Positions 29,669-40,939 of a stretch of 64,000 bases of DNA are shown here, piece by piece; the stretch's first letter is position 1; every line of letters starts with the position of its first letter. The stretch covers positions 5,740,001-5,804,000 of the forward strand of contig JAQPZY010001621.1 in the NCBI GenBank assembly GCA_029931535.1, written 5' to 3'. Source of the stretch: Margaritifera margaritifera. Taxonomy: Eukaryota; Mollusca; Bivalvia; Unionida; Margaritiferidae. The position numbers were made by a program, and so were the translations under genes. Under the pieces are notes generated by a model. That model searched no databases and had not been told where the DNA came from. It was given only the letters and a program-made list of their open reading frames with translations.

Positions 29669-31221
29669 TGTGCCGACTCTGGGCTCCAGTGAATTCCGTC
29701 CAGCTGGAACGACATCTCGTCCCTTTTCCCGGTGTACAAAGCTTTCACCCCCTCAATTTGAATTTTGGATATACTCTCGTTTAATTTGGATAGATTGAAC
29801 GCTTCTGCTGGTTTCTTTGATTGTAGAGTTTGCGAAATTGGAATTCTTGCTACGAAAATCTCGGAGTTAGGGAATCTCCCCCGAGTAGTTCTCAGCAGTT
29901 CTTTCATTGATTGACCTACCATATTTGTGTTTGCATTTTCCCTCTCATTAGTGCCCACGTGAATAATGATTCTTTTAGGTTTTTCTTGATATCGATAATT
30001 TCTTACTAAATCAAGTACATGTTTTATTTTTGCACCAGGGTACGCCTCTACCTGTACATTTTTGTCCTTCAAATTCGTAAAGCGAGCAAGATTTGAGTCC
30101 CCGATTATCAGATCTGCGTTGGTAATTCTAGGTATGTCCCAGTCCGATTTAGGGTTAGTGTGCCTCGTAACTCTGCCTGCTTTAGATGGTGAGATAACTA
30201 TAGATGCATATGTCAACTTCGGGATCGTCGGAGATGTATTTCGTGACCCTTCCGGAGACAAAGACCGGCGCCCTGGTGAGCGACTCCGTCTTGGTGACGG
30301 TGACCTTGACCTTACCACTTTGTCCAATATATTTAAGGCGGGGACAGACAGACATCTGGACAGACGAGTTATAGAATTTAATGCAGCAGTTACGCCGTTT
30401 GCTAGGGGGCTAGATGGATTATTGAACATTTTCTTCTCTAACGATCGTCTTACCTTTTTCTGGTCAGAACCCTGTTTTTTGTGCCTTTTGGGGGTGTTAA
30501 TGGGATTAGAATCGTAAGAGTCTGAGATACGTCTTTTGGATGGTGTCCGGATTGGTTGCGAGTCCAAAATTTGTAATGGCTGAAACCGATTACTCAGCGT
30601 AATTGTGGGTTCCAAGGGCTGCTTTTTAGGGGTAGTTTTACGTGGGTTTTTATAGGGCGACTTATAGGTTTCTTGGGTGTTAGCGGGAGGACGAAGATTG
30701 GTTTTTGATTGATTTATTTTCCGATTGTTCGGCGTTATCGGCAAAAGTGACCGTATAATCTCTTTATATTCCTGGATCGTTTCAAAACGTAATCTCCTCT
30801 TTAAATTATTTTTCCCCCAGTCAAGCGCCTGGTTGGAAAGGGCTCTAATAGTAAACTCGGAAAAGTCTAAACCGACAATCATTCCCAAAAGTTCCGAAAT
30901 CCTGTCTTTGTAGTGTTTGCATAGAGTCTGAGCGACCTTAGTAGCCCACATTCTGTTTAAACCCAGTAATTCGTTCTTCAGTGTCGAATTCGACTGAGCT
31001 GGTTTAAGAAAATTGTCCAAGAGCTTTACCTGTTGGTCAAAACCGTTCGTACGATAATTGCCTAGCGTTTGTGGTGTGAGGATTTTTAAGTGGTGCAAAG
31101 CCTGCAAAATTTGATAAAACAGTTTAATGAAGTGGCTATTTGGATTTTGTCTTTCTTGCCTGTTAGTAAAGAAACTCTGGCGCCCACCTCTATTCATTTT
31201 CAAAGCGTGATTGGGATGCAT
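29584..31221 (-). CDS. PLE ORF1, SGNH hydrolase protein (E4)
   Basis: 545 codons from the ATG after the TTCA tract. The upstream frame differs from E1 because the tract has changed length, which supports this start. T206 replaces S. SGNH blocks are intact. Confidence 0.85.
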   Translation of the reverse strand: MHPNHALKMNRGGRQSFFTNRQERQNPNSHFIKLFYQILQALHHLKILTPQTLGNYRTNGFDQQVKLLDNFLKPAQSNSTLKNELLGLNRMWATKVAQTLCKHYKDRISELLGMIVGLDFSEFTIRALSNQALDWGKNNLKRRLRFETIQEYKEIIRSLLPITPNNRKINQSKTNLRPPANTQETYKSPYKNPRKTTPKKQPLEPTITLSNRFQPLQILDSQPIRTPSKRRISDSYDSNPINTPKRHKKQGSDQKKVRRSLEKKMFNNPSSPLANGVTAALNSITRLSRCLSVPALNILDKVVRSRSPSPRRSRSPGRRSLSPEGSRNTSPTIPKLTYASIVISPSKAGRVTRHTNPKSDWDIPRITNADLIIGDSNLARFTNLKDKNVQVEAYPGAKIKHVLDLVRNYRYQEKPKRIIIHVGTNERENANTNMVGQSMKELLRTTRGRFPNSEIFVARIPISQTLQSKKPAEAFNLSKLNESISKIQIEGVKALYTGKRDEMSFQLDGIHWSPESAQCILDGWYAQMHAIKQGFQQVQKTVVRS

Positions 31222-31830
31222 GAATGAATGAATGAATGAATGAATGAATGAATGAATGAAAAAAATAGTCAGTGAATGCCACCACCAATAAAATAAAATT
31301 TGAAGTGAAATTATAGAAACCAACAAATGAATGAACGAATGAAAATATAACACAATGTTCAATAAATATAGACAAAATGTCCTCCGGATACAAGGACTCT
31401 GTGATTGAATCTATCTCTATTAATTATGGTGAGAAAAGCCGGGATAAATAAATGTACTTATCTTTTTTCGGCAGTTAACCAGGCGATGGATCCTTTTTCC
31501 TGGCTCTCCTCCTCTGAATTAATCCAATACGAATCACTTTTCCAAAAACACAAAAGAATGTTTGTCAAACGGCCCTTGTTACGCCTATGAGGGCGAAACT
31601 AAATTCGTCTTAAACCTTTTAGGCGATTTGTCAACTTGGCGCCAGTATGCAACATATACACTGAATGATTGGTCCAAAATTCCTACACTGATAGAGCGAT
31701 GATGAATTGCCGCCGGCCTGTATGTATCTCCGATAAATCTGAAAAGTAATCAGTGTTTAAAGACTGTCTCCCAAAAAAATTTTTTTAGAAGAAGAAAGTC
31801 GGTCAACAAAAATATTTTTTTGGTTTTTAT

Positions 31831-31866
<36 letters not shown>

Positions 31867-31967
31867 CCCTTTTTTGTGATCAATTATATACAATAATGTC
31901 AATAAAACAACGAAATGTCAAATAAATCCTTGTCAACTACTAAACATATCCAGCTACTATCCGTATC

Positions 31968-32006
31968 GTCACTAGGCCTTTCGGCGTATTGCCTTCGTCA
32001 GGTGAC
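31968..32006 (-). ncRNA. Hammerhead ribozyme (E4)
   Basis: Core identical to E1. Confidence 0.75.
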
Positions 32007-32872
32007 TAGAACAAGTCTGAGGGGCTGTGTGTGATGTTCGGGTATTTATGCTGTGACCTTATCCCCCTCCCTCCCCTACTCACAGGTTTTCTGCCTTCAT
32101 ATGTCAATGTGTTTTGAGAGCACGCTTTTTAACGCGTGCCGCTAGAGTCAATTCCAATCAAATCAATTAGTGCGCACCTGTCGGTTCGGTCGTAAACAAA
32201 AGAATAAGTGCACACCTGGCAGCAGCATAAGCGATACCATAGTGGTCACTTGAAAAAGAACCATGTGTGCACCCCATTATTCCCCACTGAAGCCAAGAAA
32301 TTGTCGGTCTGAGTACTTATGAATCACATCATACCAACTGTTTTCAAATTTTCATTGTTTGCGCTTAAATGTTACAGTTTTAAGCGAGTAGGAAAATTGC
32401 TTACAATTTTTCGTTAGTCTAAACTCACTGAAAAGTAAAAAACTCATGAAAAAATTAAAGACAGCTAATTTGTCCCGCTTTTTGTATTTATATTAGCCAG
32501 GGAATATAGTGAGGTTACCTACACTAGTTATACTGTTCAAAATTCGTGCCATATTAATAATAAGCATAATAATAATACTCAGTAATAATAATAATAATAA
32601 TAATAACAATCATAATCATAATAATAATCCTATTATTAGTCGTATCAGCATTCCTTATCATAAAAAAGGAGTATGTAATTATAAACCCTATCTGTTTTAC
32701 ATCACACAGCCCCTGGATAGTAGCATATATTAATCTATTCCTTAACATAACGGATCATGTGTTTTACTAGGGAGTGCTGTTTACTACCTTTCACTGAGCC
32801 CTAGGAGACTGTTCCGATGAAATACCAAACTGACACTTAGTATATGTGTTTCACAGGGGTTATGATTCGACT

Positions 32873-32890
32873 TTAGGGTTAGGGTTAGGG
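32873..32890 (+). repeat. (TTAGGG)3 linker, E4 to E5
   Basis: Standard junction. From here to the right only full units follow. Confidence 0.95.
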
Positions 32891-33028
32891 TTATAATTAG
32901 CTAATAAAATGGAAAATATAGCATTGTAAGGAGGTGGCGAAACCCTGGCACTCGCAGAGTTAGGTTTTAAATGTAGGATGGGAGTTTGTAAACTCCCACG
33001 TGCACTGGCCTAGGGAGAATTACTCGCG

Positions 33029-35296
33029 CTACCTCCTTATTTTGTTTCTAATTAGAAGGTCGCATAGGTTTTTGTTCTTCCGATATGCCGTTACGAGTTT
33101 TTGACGATAAATCTGAGGGAAGTCTTTCTGAATTTTAATGTATCCTTCTCTAATCAATTTGGCTGCAAGAGTAGCTTTAGTGCTGTATGTAATAACGAAC
33201 GGTATAATGTCTACCGTTTCTTCGTGCAAATTAAGACCGAGCGGGCTAATCGTTCCTAGTTTATTGATCCAATAATCCTCTCTTTTGGTGAGATTTTCCT
33301 TATTTACCACCATTTCAATGGGAATGATTGAACAGTCGTCCAAAGAGTGTCCATCGCTATTAAAATGATTGGAAATGGATTTATTTTCCTTATGAACTAT
33401 GTCAAAACGGTGTCTCGTAAAACGATCTCTAAGTGTCAGAGTGGTTTGTCCTACATATTGTTTACCGCATGCATCGCATGTAATCAGGTAAATGATGTTC
33501 CTGGAGTCACATGATAAGTTTTGCTTGATTAAAAAAGTTTGATTATTCGTATGACTGGTGAAACTGTTTGTTTCCCTAAAAAATGGGCATGTCGCGCATC
33601 GTCTACCTTGACATGACATAGCTTTCCCTAAAGTATGAATGTCACCCCTAAGTTCATTTAAAGTAGTATTTTTGATTAGTCTGAGAAATCGTTTGGAGTA
33701 ACCCCTACCCCTCAAAGTTCTGAATAGTGTGTTACTGGCCCTCTGAAAGTCCTCAATTCTTGTGCATAGCCTGTGGAATCTAATTATTTGAGATTTTAGA
33801 ATTCCCGTAAATGTATGTCTAGGATGGAATGAAGATTTATGGAGTAACTGGTGTGTGTCGGTGGGTTTAAAATAAACTTTCGAAGCAAGTTTTCCCGTCT
33901 TTTCAAAATCTGGCCCTTTAAAAATGGTCGTATCTAAAAAATCCACCGAACTCTCCTTCACATTTGCCTTCAATTTGACCGACGGGTGGAAACTGTTTAA
34001 AATCGAGAAAAATGCATCAAATTTCTTTCGTGAAAAAGTCCAAATTAAAAAGATGTCATCCAAAAATCTCAGGTAAACTAGGGGTAGATAATCACACCTT
34101 TTGAAAACTTCTTTCTCCCATTCGGCCATAAAGATATTGGCGTAACTAGGGGCAAATTTTTTGCCCATGGCGGTCCCTGAGATTTGTAGGTACCATTTTC
34201 CATTAAATTCAAAGTCATTATTAACCAGACCAAGTTTCAATAGTTCTAAAATTTCTAGGTCTGGTCTTTTCGGGTCGGGGTTACTCAAGAAACAATTCCG
34301 TACTGCTTTTAAGCCGTCCTTGTTGTCGATATTAGTGTACATGCTTTCTACGTCTAAAGTAACGAGAAGACTGTCTTTTGGAATTATGATGTGCCTAATT
34401 TTATCTAAAAAGTCGTTCGTATCTCGGAGATATGCTGTATGTTTCGTCGCTAAAGGTGCTAAAAACGAATCCACGTATTCTGAAATTTGATAAGATTCGC
34501 TCCCCACATCCGACACGATAGGTCTACCCTGTGGAATTTTGAACGGAATAGACCAAGTTTCTGGTTCTTTATGAATTTTTGGCAAAGTGTACATGTGTCT
34601 CGGTCTGGGGTTATCGGGTGGGGTTAGGTAAGCTGCTTGTTTCTTATTGATGTATCTATTTTTCACCAATCTGTGTACAATCAGTGTAATCTTTTTTCCG
34701 GTTTCGGGATAAATCGGGTTATGTATTTGTCTGTAATGTTTCTCATTACTTAGTTGTTGATGTATTTCCTGTATATAGTCCTCTGTATCTAAAATGACTG
34801 TGGCCGAACCTTTATCGGCTTTCCTTATCACAATATTTTTATCTTCTTTTAGAGTTTTTATTGAAGCAAATTCTTCTTGAGTTAGATTTGGTTTTTCTGT
34901 TTCATATTTCCATTGTGAAATTTGTTTAAAAACTCCATCCGTAATGTTTCTAATGGTTGTTGGAAAAGTGGAAGGTGGAGGGCACCATTCGCTTTTTGCC
35001 ACAAACGGGACTCTCTCCGATTTGCTTTTCAAATGAAAGAAATTAGTTATCATTAGTTTTCTAGTAAATTCTTTCACCGGTTGAGTGATTGTCGCTACAT
35101 CCACATATCTCGGAGTCGGAACGAATTTTAAGCCCTTATTTAAAACTGAAAATTCTATTTCTGTGAGTCTCCTAGAGCTCAGGTTTACAACTGTTTTCCC
35201 TAGTTGTTTTGTTAACTCCTTACTACCGTTTTCTGAACCTGCTGAAAACCCTGCTAGATAGCGTGCATCTGTGCGTACCAACCGTCCAGAATGCAC
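33029..35296 (-). CDS. PLE ORF2 RT-GIY-YIG (E5)
   Basis: 755 codons. N678 replaces K in the helix just after catalytic E673, and L14 replaces Q in the overlap. RT and GIY-YIG residues are intact, but access by frameshifting is blocked by the early ORF1 stop. Confidence 0.88.
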   Translation of the reverse strand: MHSGRLVRTDARYLAGFSAGSENGSKELTKQLGKTVVNLSSRRLTEIEFSVLNKGLKFVPTPRYVDVATITQPVKEFTRKLMITNFFHLKSKSERVPFVAKSEWCPPPSTFPTTIRNITDGVFKQISQWKYETEKPNLTQEEFASIKTLKEDKNIVIRKADKGSATVILDTEDYIQEIHQQLSNEKHYRQIHNPIYPETGKKITLIVHRLVKNRYINKKQAAYLTPPDNPRPRHMYTLPKIHKEPETWSIPFKIPQGRPIVSDVGSESYQISEYVDSFLAPLATKHTAYLRDTNDFLDKIRHIIIPKDSLLVTLDVESMYTNIDNKDGLKAVRNCFLSNPDPKRPDLEILELLKLGLVNNDFEFNGKWYLQISGTAMGKKFAPSYANIFMAEWEKEVFKRCDYLPLVYLRFLDDIFLIWTFSRKKFDAFFSILNSFHPSVKLKANVKESSVDFLDTTIFKGPDFEKTGKLASKVYFKPTDTHQLLHKSSFHPRHTFTGILKSQIIRFHRLCTRIEDFQRASNTLFRTLRGRGYSKRFLRLIKNTTLNELRGDIHTLGKAMSCQGRRCATCPFFRETNSFTSHTNNQTFLIKQNLSCDSRNIIYLITCDACGKQYVGQTTLTLRDRFTRHRFDIVHKENKSISNHFNSDGHSLDDCSIIPIEMVVNKENLTKREDYWINKLGTISPLGLNLHEETVDIIPFVITYSTKATLAAKLIREGYIKIQKDFPQIYRQKLVTAYRKNKNLCDLLIRNKIRR

Positions 35297-36849
35297 TGTG
35301 CCGACTCTGGGCTCCAGTGAATTCCGTCCAGCTGGAACGACATCTCGTCCCTTTTCCCGGTGTACAAAGCTTTCACCCCCTCAATTTGAATTTTGGATAT
35401 ACTCTCGTTTAATTTGGATAGATTGAACGCTTCTGCTGGTTTCTTTGATTGTAGAGTTTGCGAAATTGGAATTCTTGCTACGAAAATCTCGGAGTTAGGG
35501 AATCTCCCCCGAGTAGTTCTCAGCAGTTCTTTCATTGATTGACCTACCATATTTGTGTTTGCATTTTCCCTCTCATTAGTGCCCACGTGAATAATGATTC
35601 TTTTAGGTTTTTCTTGATATCGATAATTTCTTACTAAATCAAGTACATGTTTTATTTTTGCACCAGGGTACGCCTCTACCTGTACATTTTTGTCCTTCAA
35701 ATTCGTAAAGCGAGCAAGATTTGAGTCCCCGATTATCAGATCTGCGTTGGTAATTCTAGGTATGTCCCAGTCCGATTTAGGGTTAGTGTGCCTCGTAACT
35801 CTGCCTGCTTTAGATGGTGAGATAACTATAGATGCATATGTCAACTTCGGGATCGTCGGAGATGTATTTCGTGACCCTTCCGGAGACAAAGACCGGCGCC
35901 CTGGTGAGCGACTCCGTCTTGGTGACGGTGACCTTGACCTTACCACTTTGTCCAATATATTTAAGGCGGGGACAGACAGACATCTGGACAGACGAGTTAT
36001 AGAATTTAATGCAGCAGTTACGCCGTTTGCTAGGGGGCTAGGTGGATTATTGAACATTTTCTTTTCTAACGATCGTCTTACCTTTTTCTGGTCAGAACCC
36101 TGTTTTTTGTGCCTTTTGGGGGTGTTAATGGGATTAGAATCGTAAGAGTCTGAGATACGTCTTTTGGATGGTGTCCGGATTGGTTGCGAGTCCAAAATTT
36201 GTAATGGCTGAAACCGATTACTCAGCGTAATTGTGGGTTCCAGGGGCTGCTTTTTAGGGGTAGTTTTACGTGGGTTTTTATAGGGCGACTTATAGGTTTC
36301 TTGGGTGTTAGCGGGAGGACGAAGATTGGTTTTTGATTGATTTATTTTCCGATTGTTCGGCGTTATCGGCAAAAGTGACCGTATAATCTCTTTATATTCT
36401 TGGATCGTTTCAAAACGTAATCTCCTCTTTAAATTATTTTTCCCCCAGTCAAGCGCCTGGTTGGAAAGGGCTCTAATAGTAAACTCGGAAAAGTCTAAAC
36501 CGACAATCATTCCCAAAAGTTCCGAAATCCTGTCTTTGTAGTGTTTGCATAGAGTCTGAGCGACCTTAGTAGCCCACATTCTGTTTAAACCCAGTAATTC
36601 GTTCTTCAGTGTCGAATTCGACTGAGCTGGTTTAAGAAAATTGTCCAAGAGCTTTACCTGTTGGTCAAAACCGTTCGTACGATAATTGCCTAGCGTTTGT
36701 GGTGTGAGGATTTTTAAGTGGTGCAAAGCCTGCAAAATTTGATAAAACAGTTTAATGAAGTGGCTATTTGGATTTTGTCTTTCTTGCCTGTTAGTAAAGA
36801 AACTCTGGCGCCCACCTCTATTCATTTTCAAAGCGTGATTGGGATGCAT
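35254..36849 (-). CDS. PLE ORF1 with early stop before the frameshift site (E5)
   Basis: AAG has become TAG at codon 532, two codons ahead of the slippery heptamer. The SGNH domain is complete and only the last 14 residues are lost, but ribosomes would end before GGTTTT, so the ORF1-ORF2 fusion should be lost in this copy unless the stop is read through. Confidence 0.85.
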   Translation of the reverse strand: MHPNHALKMNRGGRQSFFTNRQERQNPNSHFIKLFYQILQALHHLKILTPQTLGNYRTNGFDQQVKLLDNFLKPAQSNSTLKNELLGLNRMWATKVAQTLCKHYKDRISELLGMIVGLDFSEFTIRALSNQALDWGKNNLKRRLRFETIQEYKEIIRSLLPITPNNRKINQSKTNLRPPANTQETYKSPYKNPRKTTPKKQPLEPTITLSNRFQPLQILDSQPIRTPSKRRISDSYDSNPINTPKRHKKQGSDQKKVRRSLEKKMFNNPPSPLANGVTAALNSITRLSRCLSVPALNILDKVVRSRSPSPRRSRSPGRRSLSPEGSRNTSPTIPKLTYASIVISPSKAGRVTRHTNPKSDWDIPRITNADLIIGDSNLARFTNLKDKNVQVEAYPGAKIKHVLDLVRNYRYQEKPKRIIIHVGTNERENANTNMVGQSMKELLRTTRGRFPNSEIFVARIPISQTLQSKKPAEAFNLSKLNESISKIQIEGVKALYTGKRDEMSFQLDGIHWSPESAQCILDGWYAQMHAI

Positions 36850-37463
36850 GAATGAATGAATGAATGAATGAATGAATGAATGAATGAATGAATGAAAAAA
36901 ATAGTCAGTGAATGCCACCACCAATAAAATAAAATTTGAAGTGAAATTATAGAAACCAACAAATGAATGAACGAATGAAAATATAACACAATGTTCAATA
37001 AATATAGACAAAATGTCCTCCGGATACAAGGACTCTGTGATTGAATCTATCTCTATTAATTATGGTGAGAAAAGCCGGGATAAATAAATGTACTTATCTT
37101 TTTTCGGCAGTTAACCAGGCGATGGATCCTTTTTCCTGGCTCTCCTCCTCTGAATTAATCCAATACGAATCACTTTTCCAAAAACACAAAAGAATGTTTG
37201 TCAAACGGCCCTTGTTACGCCTATGAGGGCGAAACTAAATTCGTCTTAAACCTTTTAGGCGATTTGTCAACTTGGCGCCAGTATGCAACATATACACTGA
37301 ATGATTGGTCCAAAATTCCTACACTGATAGAGCGATGATGAATTGCCGCCGGCCTGTATGTATCTCCGATAAATCTGAAAAGTAATCAGTGTTTAAAGAC
37401 TGTCTCCCAAAAAAATTTTTTTAGAAGAAGAAAGTCGGTCAACAAAAATATTTTTTTGGTTTT

Positions 37464-37509
<46 letters not shown>

Positions 37510-37610
37510 CCCTTTTTTGTGATCAATTATATACAATAATGTCAATAAAACAACGAAATGTCAAATAAATCCTTGTCAACTACTAAACATATCCAGCTAC
37601 TATCCGTATC

Positions 37611-37649
37611 GTCACTAGGCCTTTCGGCGTATTGCCTTCGTCAGGTGAC
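37611..37649 (-). ncRNA. Hammerhead ribozyme (E5)
   Basis: Core identical to E1. Confidence 0.75.
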
Positions 37650-38515
37650 TAGAACAAGTCTGAGGGGCTGTGTGTGATGTTCGGGTATTTATGCTGTGAC
37701 CTTATCCCCCTCCCTCCCCTACTCACAGGTTTTCTGCCTTCATATGTCAATGTGTTTTGAGAGCACGCTTTTTAACGCGTGCCGCTAGAGTCAATTCCAA
37801 TCAAATCAATTAGTGCGCACCTGTCGGTTCGGTCGTAAACAAAAGAATAAGTGCACACCTGGCAGCAGCATAAGCGATACCATAGTGGTCACTTGAAAAA
37901 GAACCATGTGTGCACCCCATTATTCCCCACTGAAGCCAAGAAATTGTCGGTCTGAGTACTTATGAATCACATCATACCAACTGTTTTCAAATTTTCATTG
38001 TTTGCGCTTAAATGTTACAGTTTTAAGCGAGTAGGAAAATTGCTTACAATTTTTCGTTAGTCTAAACTCACTGAAAAGTAAAAAACTCATGAAAAAATTA
38101 AAGACAGCTAATTTGTCCCGCTTTTTGTATTTATATTAGCCAGGGAATATAGTGAGGTTACCTACACTAGTTATACTGTTCAAAATTCGTGCCATATTAA
38201 TAATAAGCATAATAATAATACTCAGTAATAATAATAATAATAATAATAACAATCATAATCATAATAATAATCCTATTATTAGTCGTATCAGCATTCCTTA
38301 TCATAAAAAAGGAGTATGTAATTATAAACCCTATCTGTTTTACATCACACAGCCCCTGGATAGTAGCATATATTAATCTATTCCTTAACATAACGGATCA
38401 TGTGTTTTACTAGGGAGTGCTGTTTACTACCTTTCACTGAGCCCTAGGAGACTGTTCCGATGAAATACCAAACTGACACTTAGTATATGTGTTTCACAGG
38501 GGTTATGATTCGACT

Positions 38516-38533
38516 TTAGGGTTAGGGTTAGGG
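38516..38533 (+). repeat. (TTAGGG)3 linker, E5 to E6
   Basis: Standard X-(TTAGGG)3-Y junction. Confidence 0.95.
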
Positions 38534-38671
38534 TTATAATTAGCTAATAAAATGGAAAATATAGCATTGTAAGGAGGTGGCGAAACCCTGGCACTCGCAG
38601 AGTTAGGTTTTAAATGTAGGATGGGAGTTTGTAAACTCCCACGTGCACTGGCCTAGGGAGAATTACTCGCG

Positions 38672-40939
38672 CTACCTCCTTATTTTGTTTCTAATTAGAA
38701 GGTCGCATAGGTTTTTGTTCTTCCGATATGCCGTTACGAGTTTTTGACGATAAATCTGAGGGAAGTCTTTCTGAATTTTAATGTATCCTTCTCTAATCAA
38801 TTTGGCTGCAAGAGTAGCTTTAGTGCTGTATGTAATAACGAACGGTATAATGTCTACCGTTTCTTCGTGCAAATTAAGACCGAGCGGGCTAATCGTTCCT
38901 AGTTTATTGATCCAATAATCCTCTCTTTTGGTGAGATTTTCCTTATTTACCACCATTTCAATGGGAATGATTGAACAGTCGTCCAAAGAGTGTCCATCGC
39001 TATTAAAATGATTGGAAATGGATTTATTTTCCTTATGAACTATGTCAAAACGGTGTCTCGTAAAACGATCTCTAAGTGTCAGAGTGGTTTGTCCTACATA
39101 TTGTTTACCGCATGCATCGCATGTAATCAGGTAAATGATGTTCCTGGAGTCACATGATAAGTTTTGCTTGATTAAAAAAGTTTGATTATTCGTATGACTG
39201 GTGAAACTGTTTGTTTCCCTAAAAAATGGGCATGTCGCGCATCGTCTACCTTGACATGACATAGCTTTCCCTAAAGTATGAATGTCACCCCTAAGTTCAT
39301 TTAAAGTAGTATTTTTGATTAGTCTGAGAAATCGTTTGGAGTAACCCCTACCCCTCAAAGTTCTGAATAGTGTGTTACTGGCCCTCTGAAAGTCCTCAAT
39401 TCTTGTGCATAGCCTGTGGAATCTAATTATTTGAGATTTTAGAATTCCCGTAAATGTATGTCTAGGATGGAATGAAGATTTATGGAGTAACTGGTGTGTG
39501 TCGGTGGGTTTAAAATAAACTTTCGAAGCAAGTTTTCCCGTCTTTTCAAAATCTGGCCCTTTAAAAATGGTCGTATCTAAAAAATCCACCGAACTCTCCT
39601 TCACATTTGCCTTCAATTTGACCGACGGGTGGAAACTGTTTAAAATCGAGAAAAATGCATCAAATTTCTTTCGTGAAAAAGTCCAAATTAAAAAGATGTC
39701 ATCCAAAAATCTCAGGTAAACTAGGGGTAGATAATCACACCTTTTGAAAACTTCTTTCTCCCATTCGGCCATAAAGATATTGGCGTAACTAGGGGCAAAT
39801 TTTTTGCCCATGGCGGTCCCTGAGATTTGTAGGTACCATTTTCCATTAAATTCAAAGTCATTATTAACCAGACCAAGTTTCAATAGTTCTAAAATTTCTA
39901 GGTCTGGTCTTTTCGGGTCGGGGTTACTCAAGAAACAATTCCGTACTGCTTTTAAGCCGTCCTTGTTGTCGATATTAGTGTACATGCTTTCTACGTCTAA
40001 AGTAACGAGAAGACTGTCTTTTGGAATTATGATGTGCCTAATTTTATCTAAAAAGTCGTTCGTATCTCGGAGATATGCTGTATGTTTCGTCGCTAAAGGT
40101 GCTAAAAACGAATCCACGTATTCTGAAATTTGATAAGATTCGCTCCCCACATCCGACACGATAGGTCTACCCTGTGGAATTTTGAACGGAATAGACCAAG
40201 TTTCTGGTTCTTTATGAATTTTTGGCAAAGTGTACATGTGTCTCGGTCTGGGGTTATCGGGTGGGGTTAGGTAAGCTGCTTGTTTCTTATTGATGTATCT
40301 ATTTTTCACCAATCTGTGTACAATCAGTGTAATCTTTTTTCCGGTTTCGGGATAAATCGGGTTATGTATTTGTCTGTAATGTTTCTCATTACTTAGTTGT
40401 TGATGTATTTCCTGTATATAGTCCTCTGTATCTAAAATGACTGTGGCCGAACCTTTATCGGCTTTCCTTATCACAATATTTTTATCTTCTTTTAGAGTTT
40501 TTATTGAAGCAAATTCTTCTTGAGTTAGATTTGGTTTTTCTGTTTCATATTTCCATTGTGAAATTTGTTTAAAAACTCCATCCGTAATGTTTCTAATGGT
40601 TGTTGGAAAAGTGGAAGGTGGAGGGCACCATTCGCTTTTTGCCACAAACGGGACTCTCTCCGATTTGCTTTTCAAATGAAAGAAATTAGTTATCATTAGT
40701 TTTCTAGTAAATTCTTTCACCGGTTGAGTGATTGTCGCTACATCCACATATCTCGGAGTCGGAACGAATTTTAAGCCCTTATTTAAAACTGAAAATTCTA
40801 TTTCTGTGAGTCTCCTAGAGCTCAGGTTTACAACTGTTTTCCCTAGTTGTTTTGTTAACTCCTTACTACCGTTTTCTGAACCTGCTGAAAACCCTGAAAG
40901 ATAGCGTGCATCTGTGCGTACCAACCGTCCAGAATGCAC
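38672..40939 (-). CDS. PLE ORF2 RT-GIY-YIG (E6)
   Basis: 755 codons with L14 and S15 from the CTTTCAG variant in the overlap, plus N678. All catalytic residues present. Confidence 0.9.
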   Translation of the reverse strand: MHSGRLVRTDARYLSGFSAGSENGSKELTKQLGKTVVNLSSRRLTEIEFSVLNKGLKFVPTPRYVDVATITQPVKEFTRKLMITNFFHLKSKSERVPFVAKSEWCPPPSTFPTTIRNITDGVFKQISQWKYETEKPNLTQEEFASIKTLKEDKNIVIRKADKGSATVILDTEDYIQEIHQQLSNEKHYRQIHNPIYPETGKKITLIVHRLVKNRYINKKQAAYLTPPDNPRPRHMYTLPKIHKEPETWSIPFKIPQGRPIVSDVGSESYQISEYVDSFLAPLATKHTAYLRDTNDFLDKIRHIIIPKDSLLVTLDVESMYTNIDNKDGLKAVRNCFLSNPDPKRPDLEILELLKLGLVNNDFEFNGKWYLQISGTAMGKKFAPSYANIFMAEWEKEVFKRCDYLPLVYLRFLDDIFLIWTFSRKKFDAFFSILNSFHPSVKLKANVKESSVDFLDTTIFKGPDFEKTGKLASKVYFKPTDTHQLLHKSSFHPRHTFTGILKSQIIRFHRLCTRIEDFQRASNTLFRTLRGRGYSKRFLRLIKNTTLNELRGDIHTLGKAMSCQGRRCATCPFFRETNSFTSHTNNQTFLIKQNLSCDSRNIIYLITCDACGKQYVGQTTLTLRDRFTRHRFDIVHKENKSISNHFNSDGHSLDDCSIIPIEMVVNKENLTKREDYWINKLGTISPLGLNLHEETVDIIPFVITYSTKATLAAKLIREGYIKIQKDFPQIYRQKLVTAYRKNKNLCDLLIRNKIRR

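Larger units (their letters stand above)
27338..32872 (-). mobile_element. Penelope-like retroelement E4, full length
   Basis: The left end (to between 27453 and 28051) matches E3; the rest matches E5-E10 (GATTAGTCTGAG, TACTGCTTTTAAG). It is therefore the right-hand boundary of the 8.41-kb duplication. The leader has a 34-base T run (31833-31866). No Y at the 3' end. Confidence 0.92.
32891..38515 (-). mobile_element. Penelope-like retroelement E5, full length
   Basis: First unit of the regular ~5.6-kb array with Y at its 3' end. The leader T run is 44 bases (37466-37509). E5-E7 share N678 in ORF2 and P270 in ORF1, so they form one block. Confidence 0.92.
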
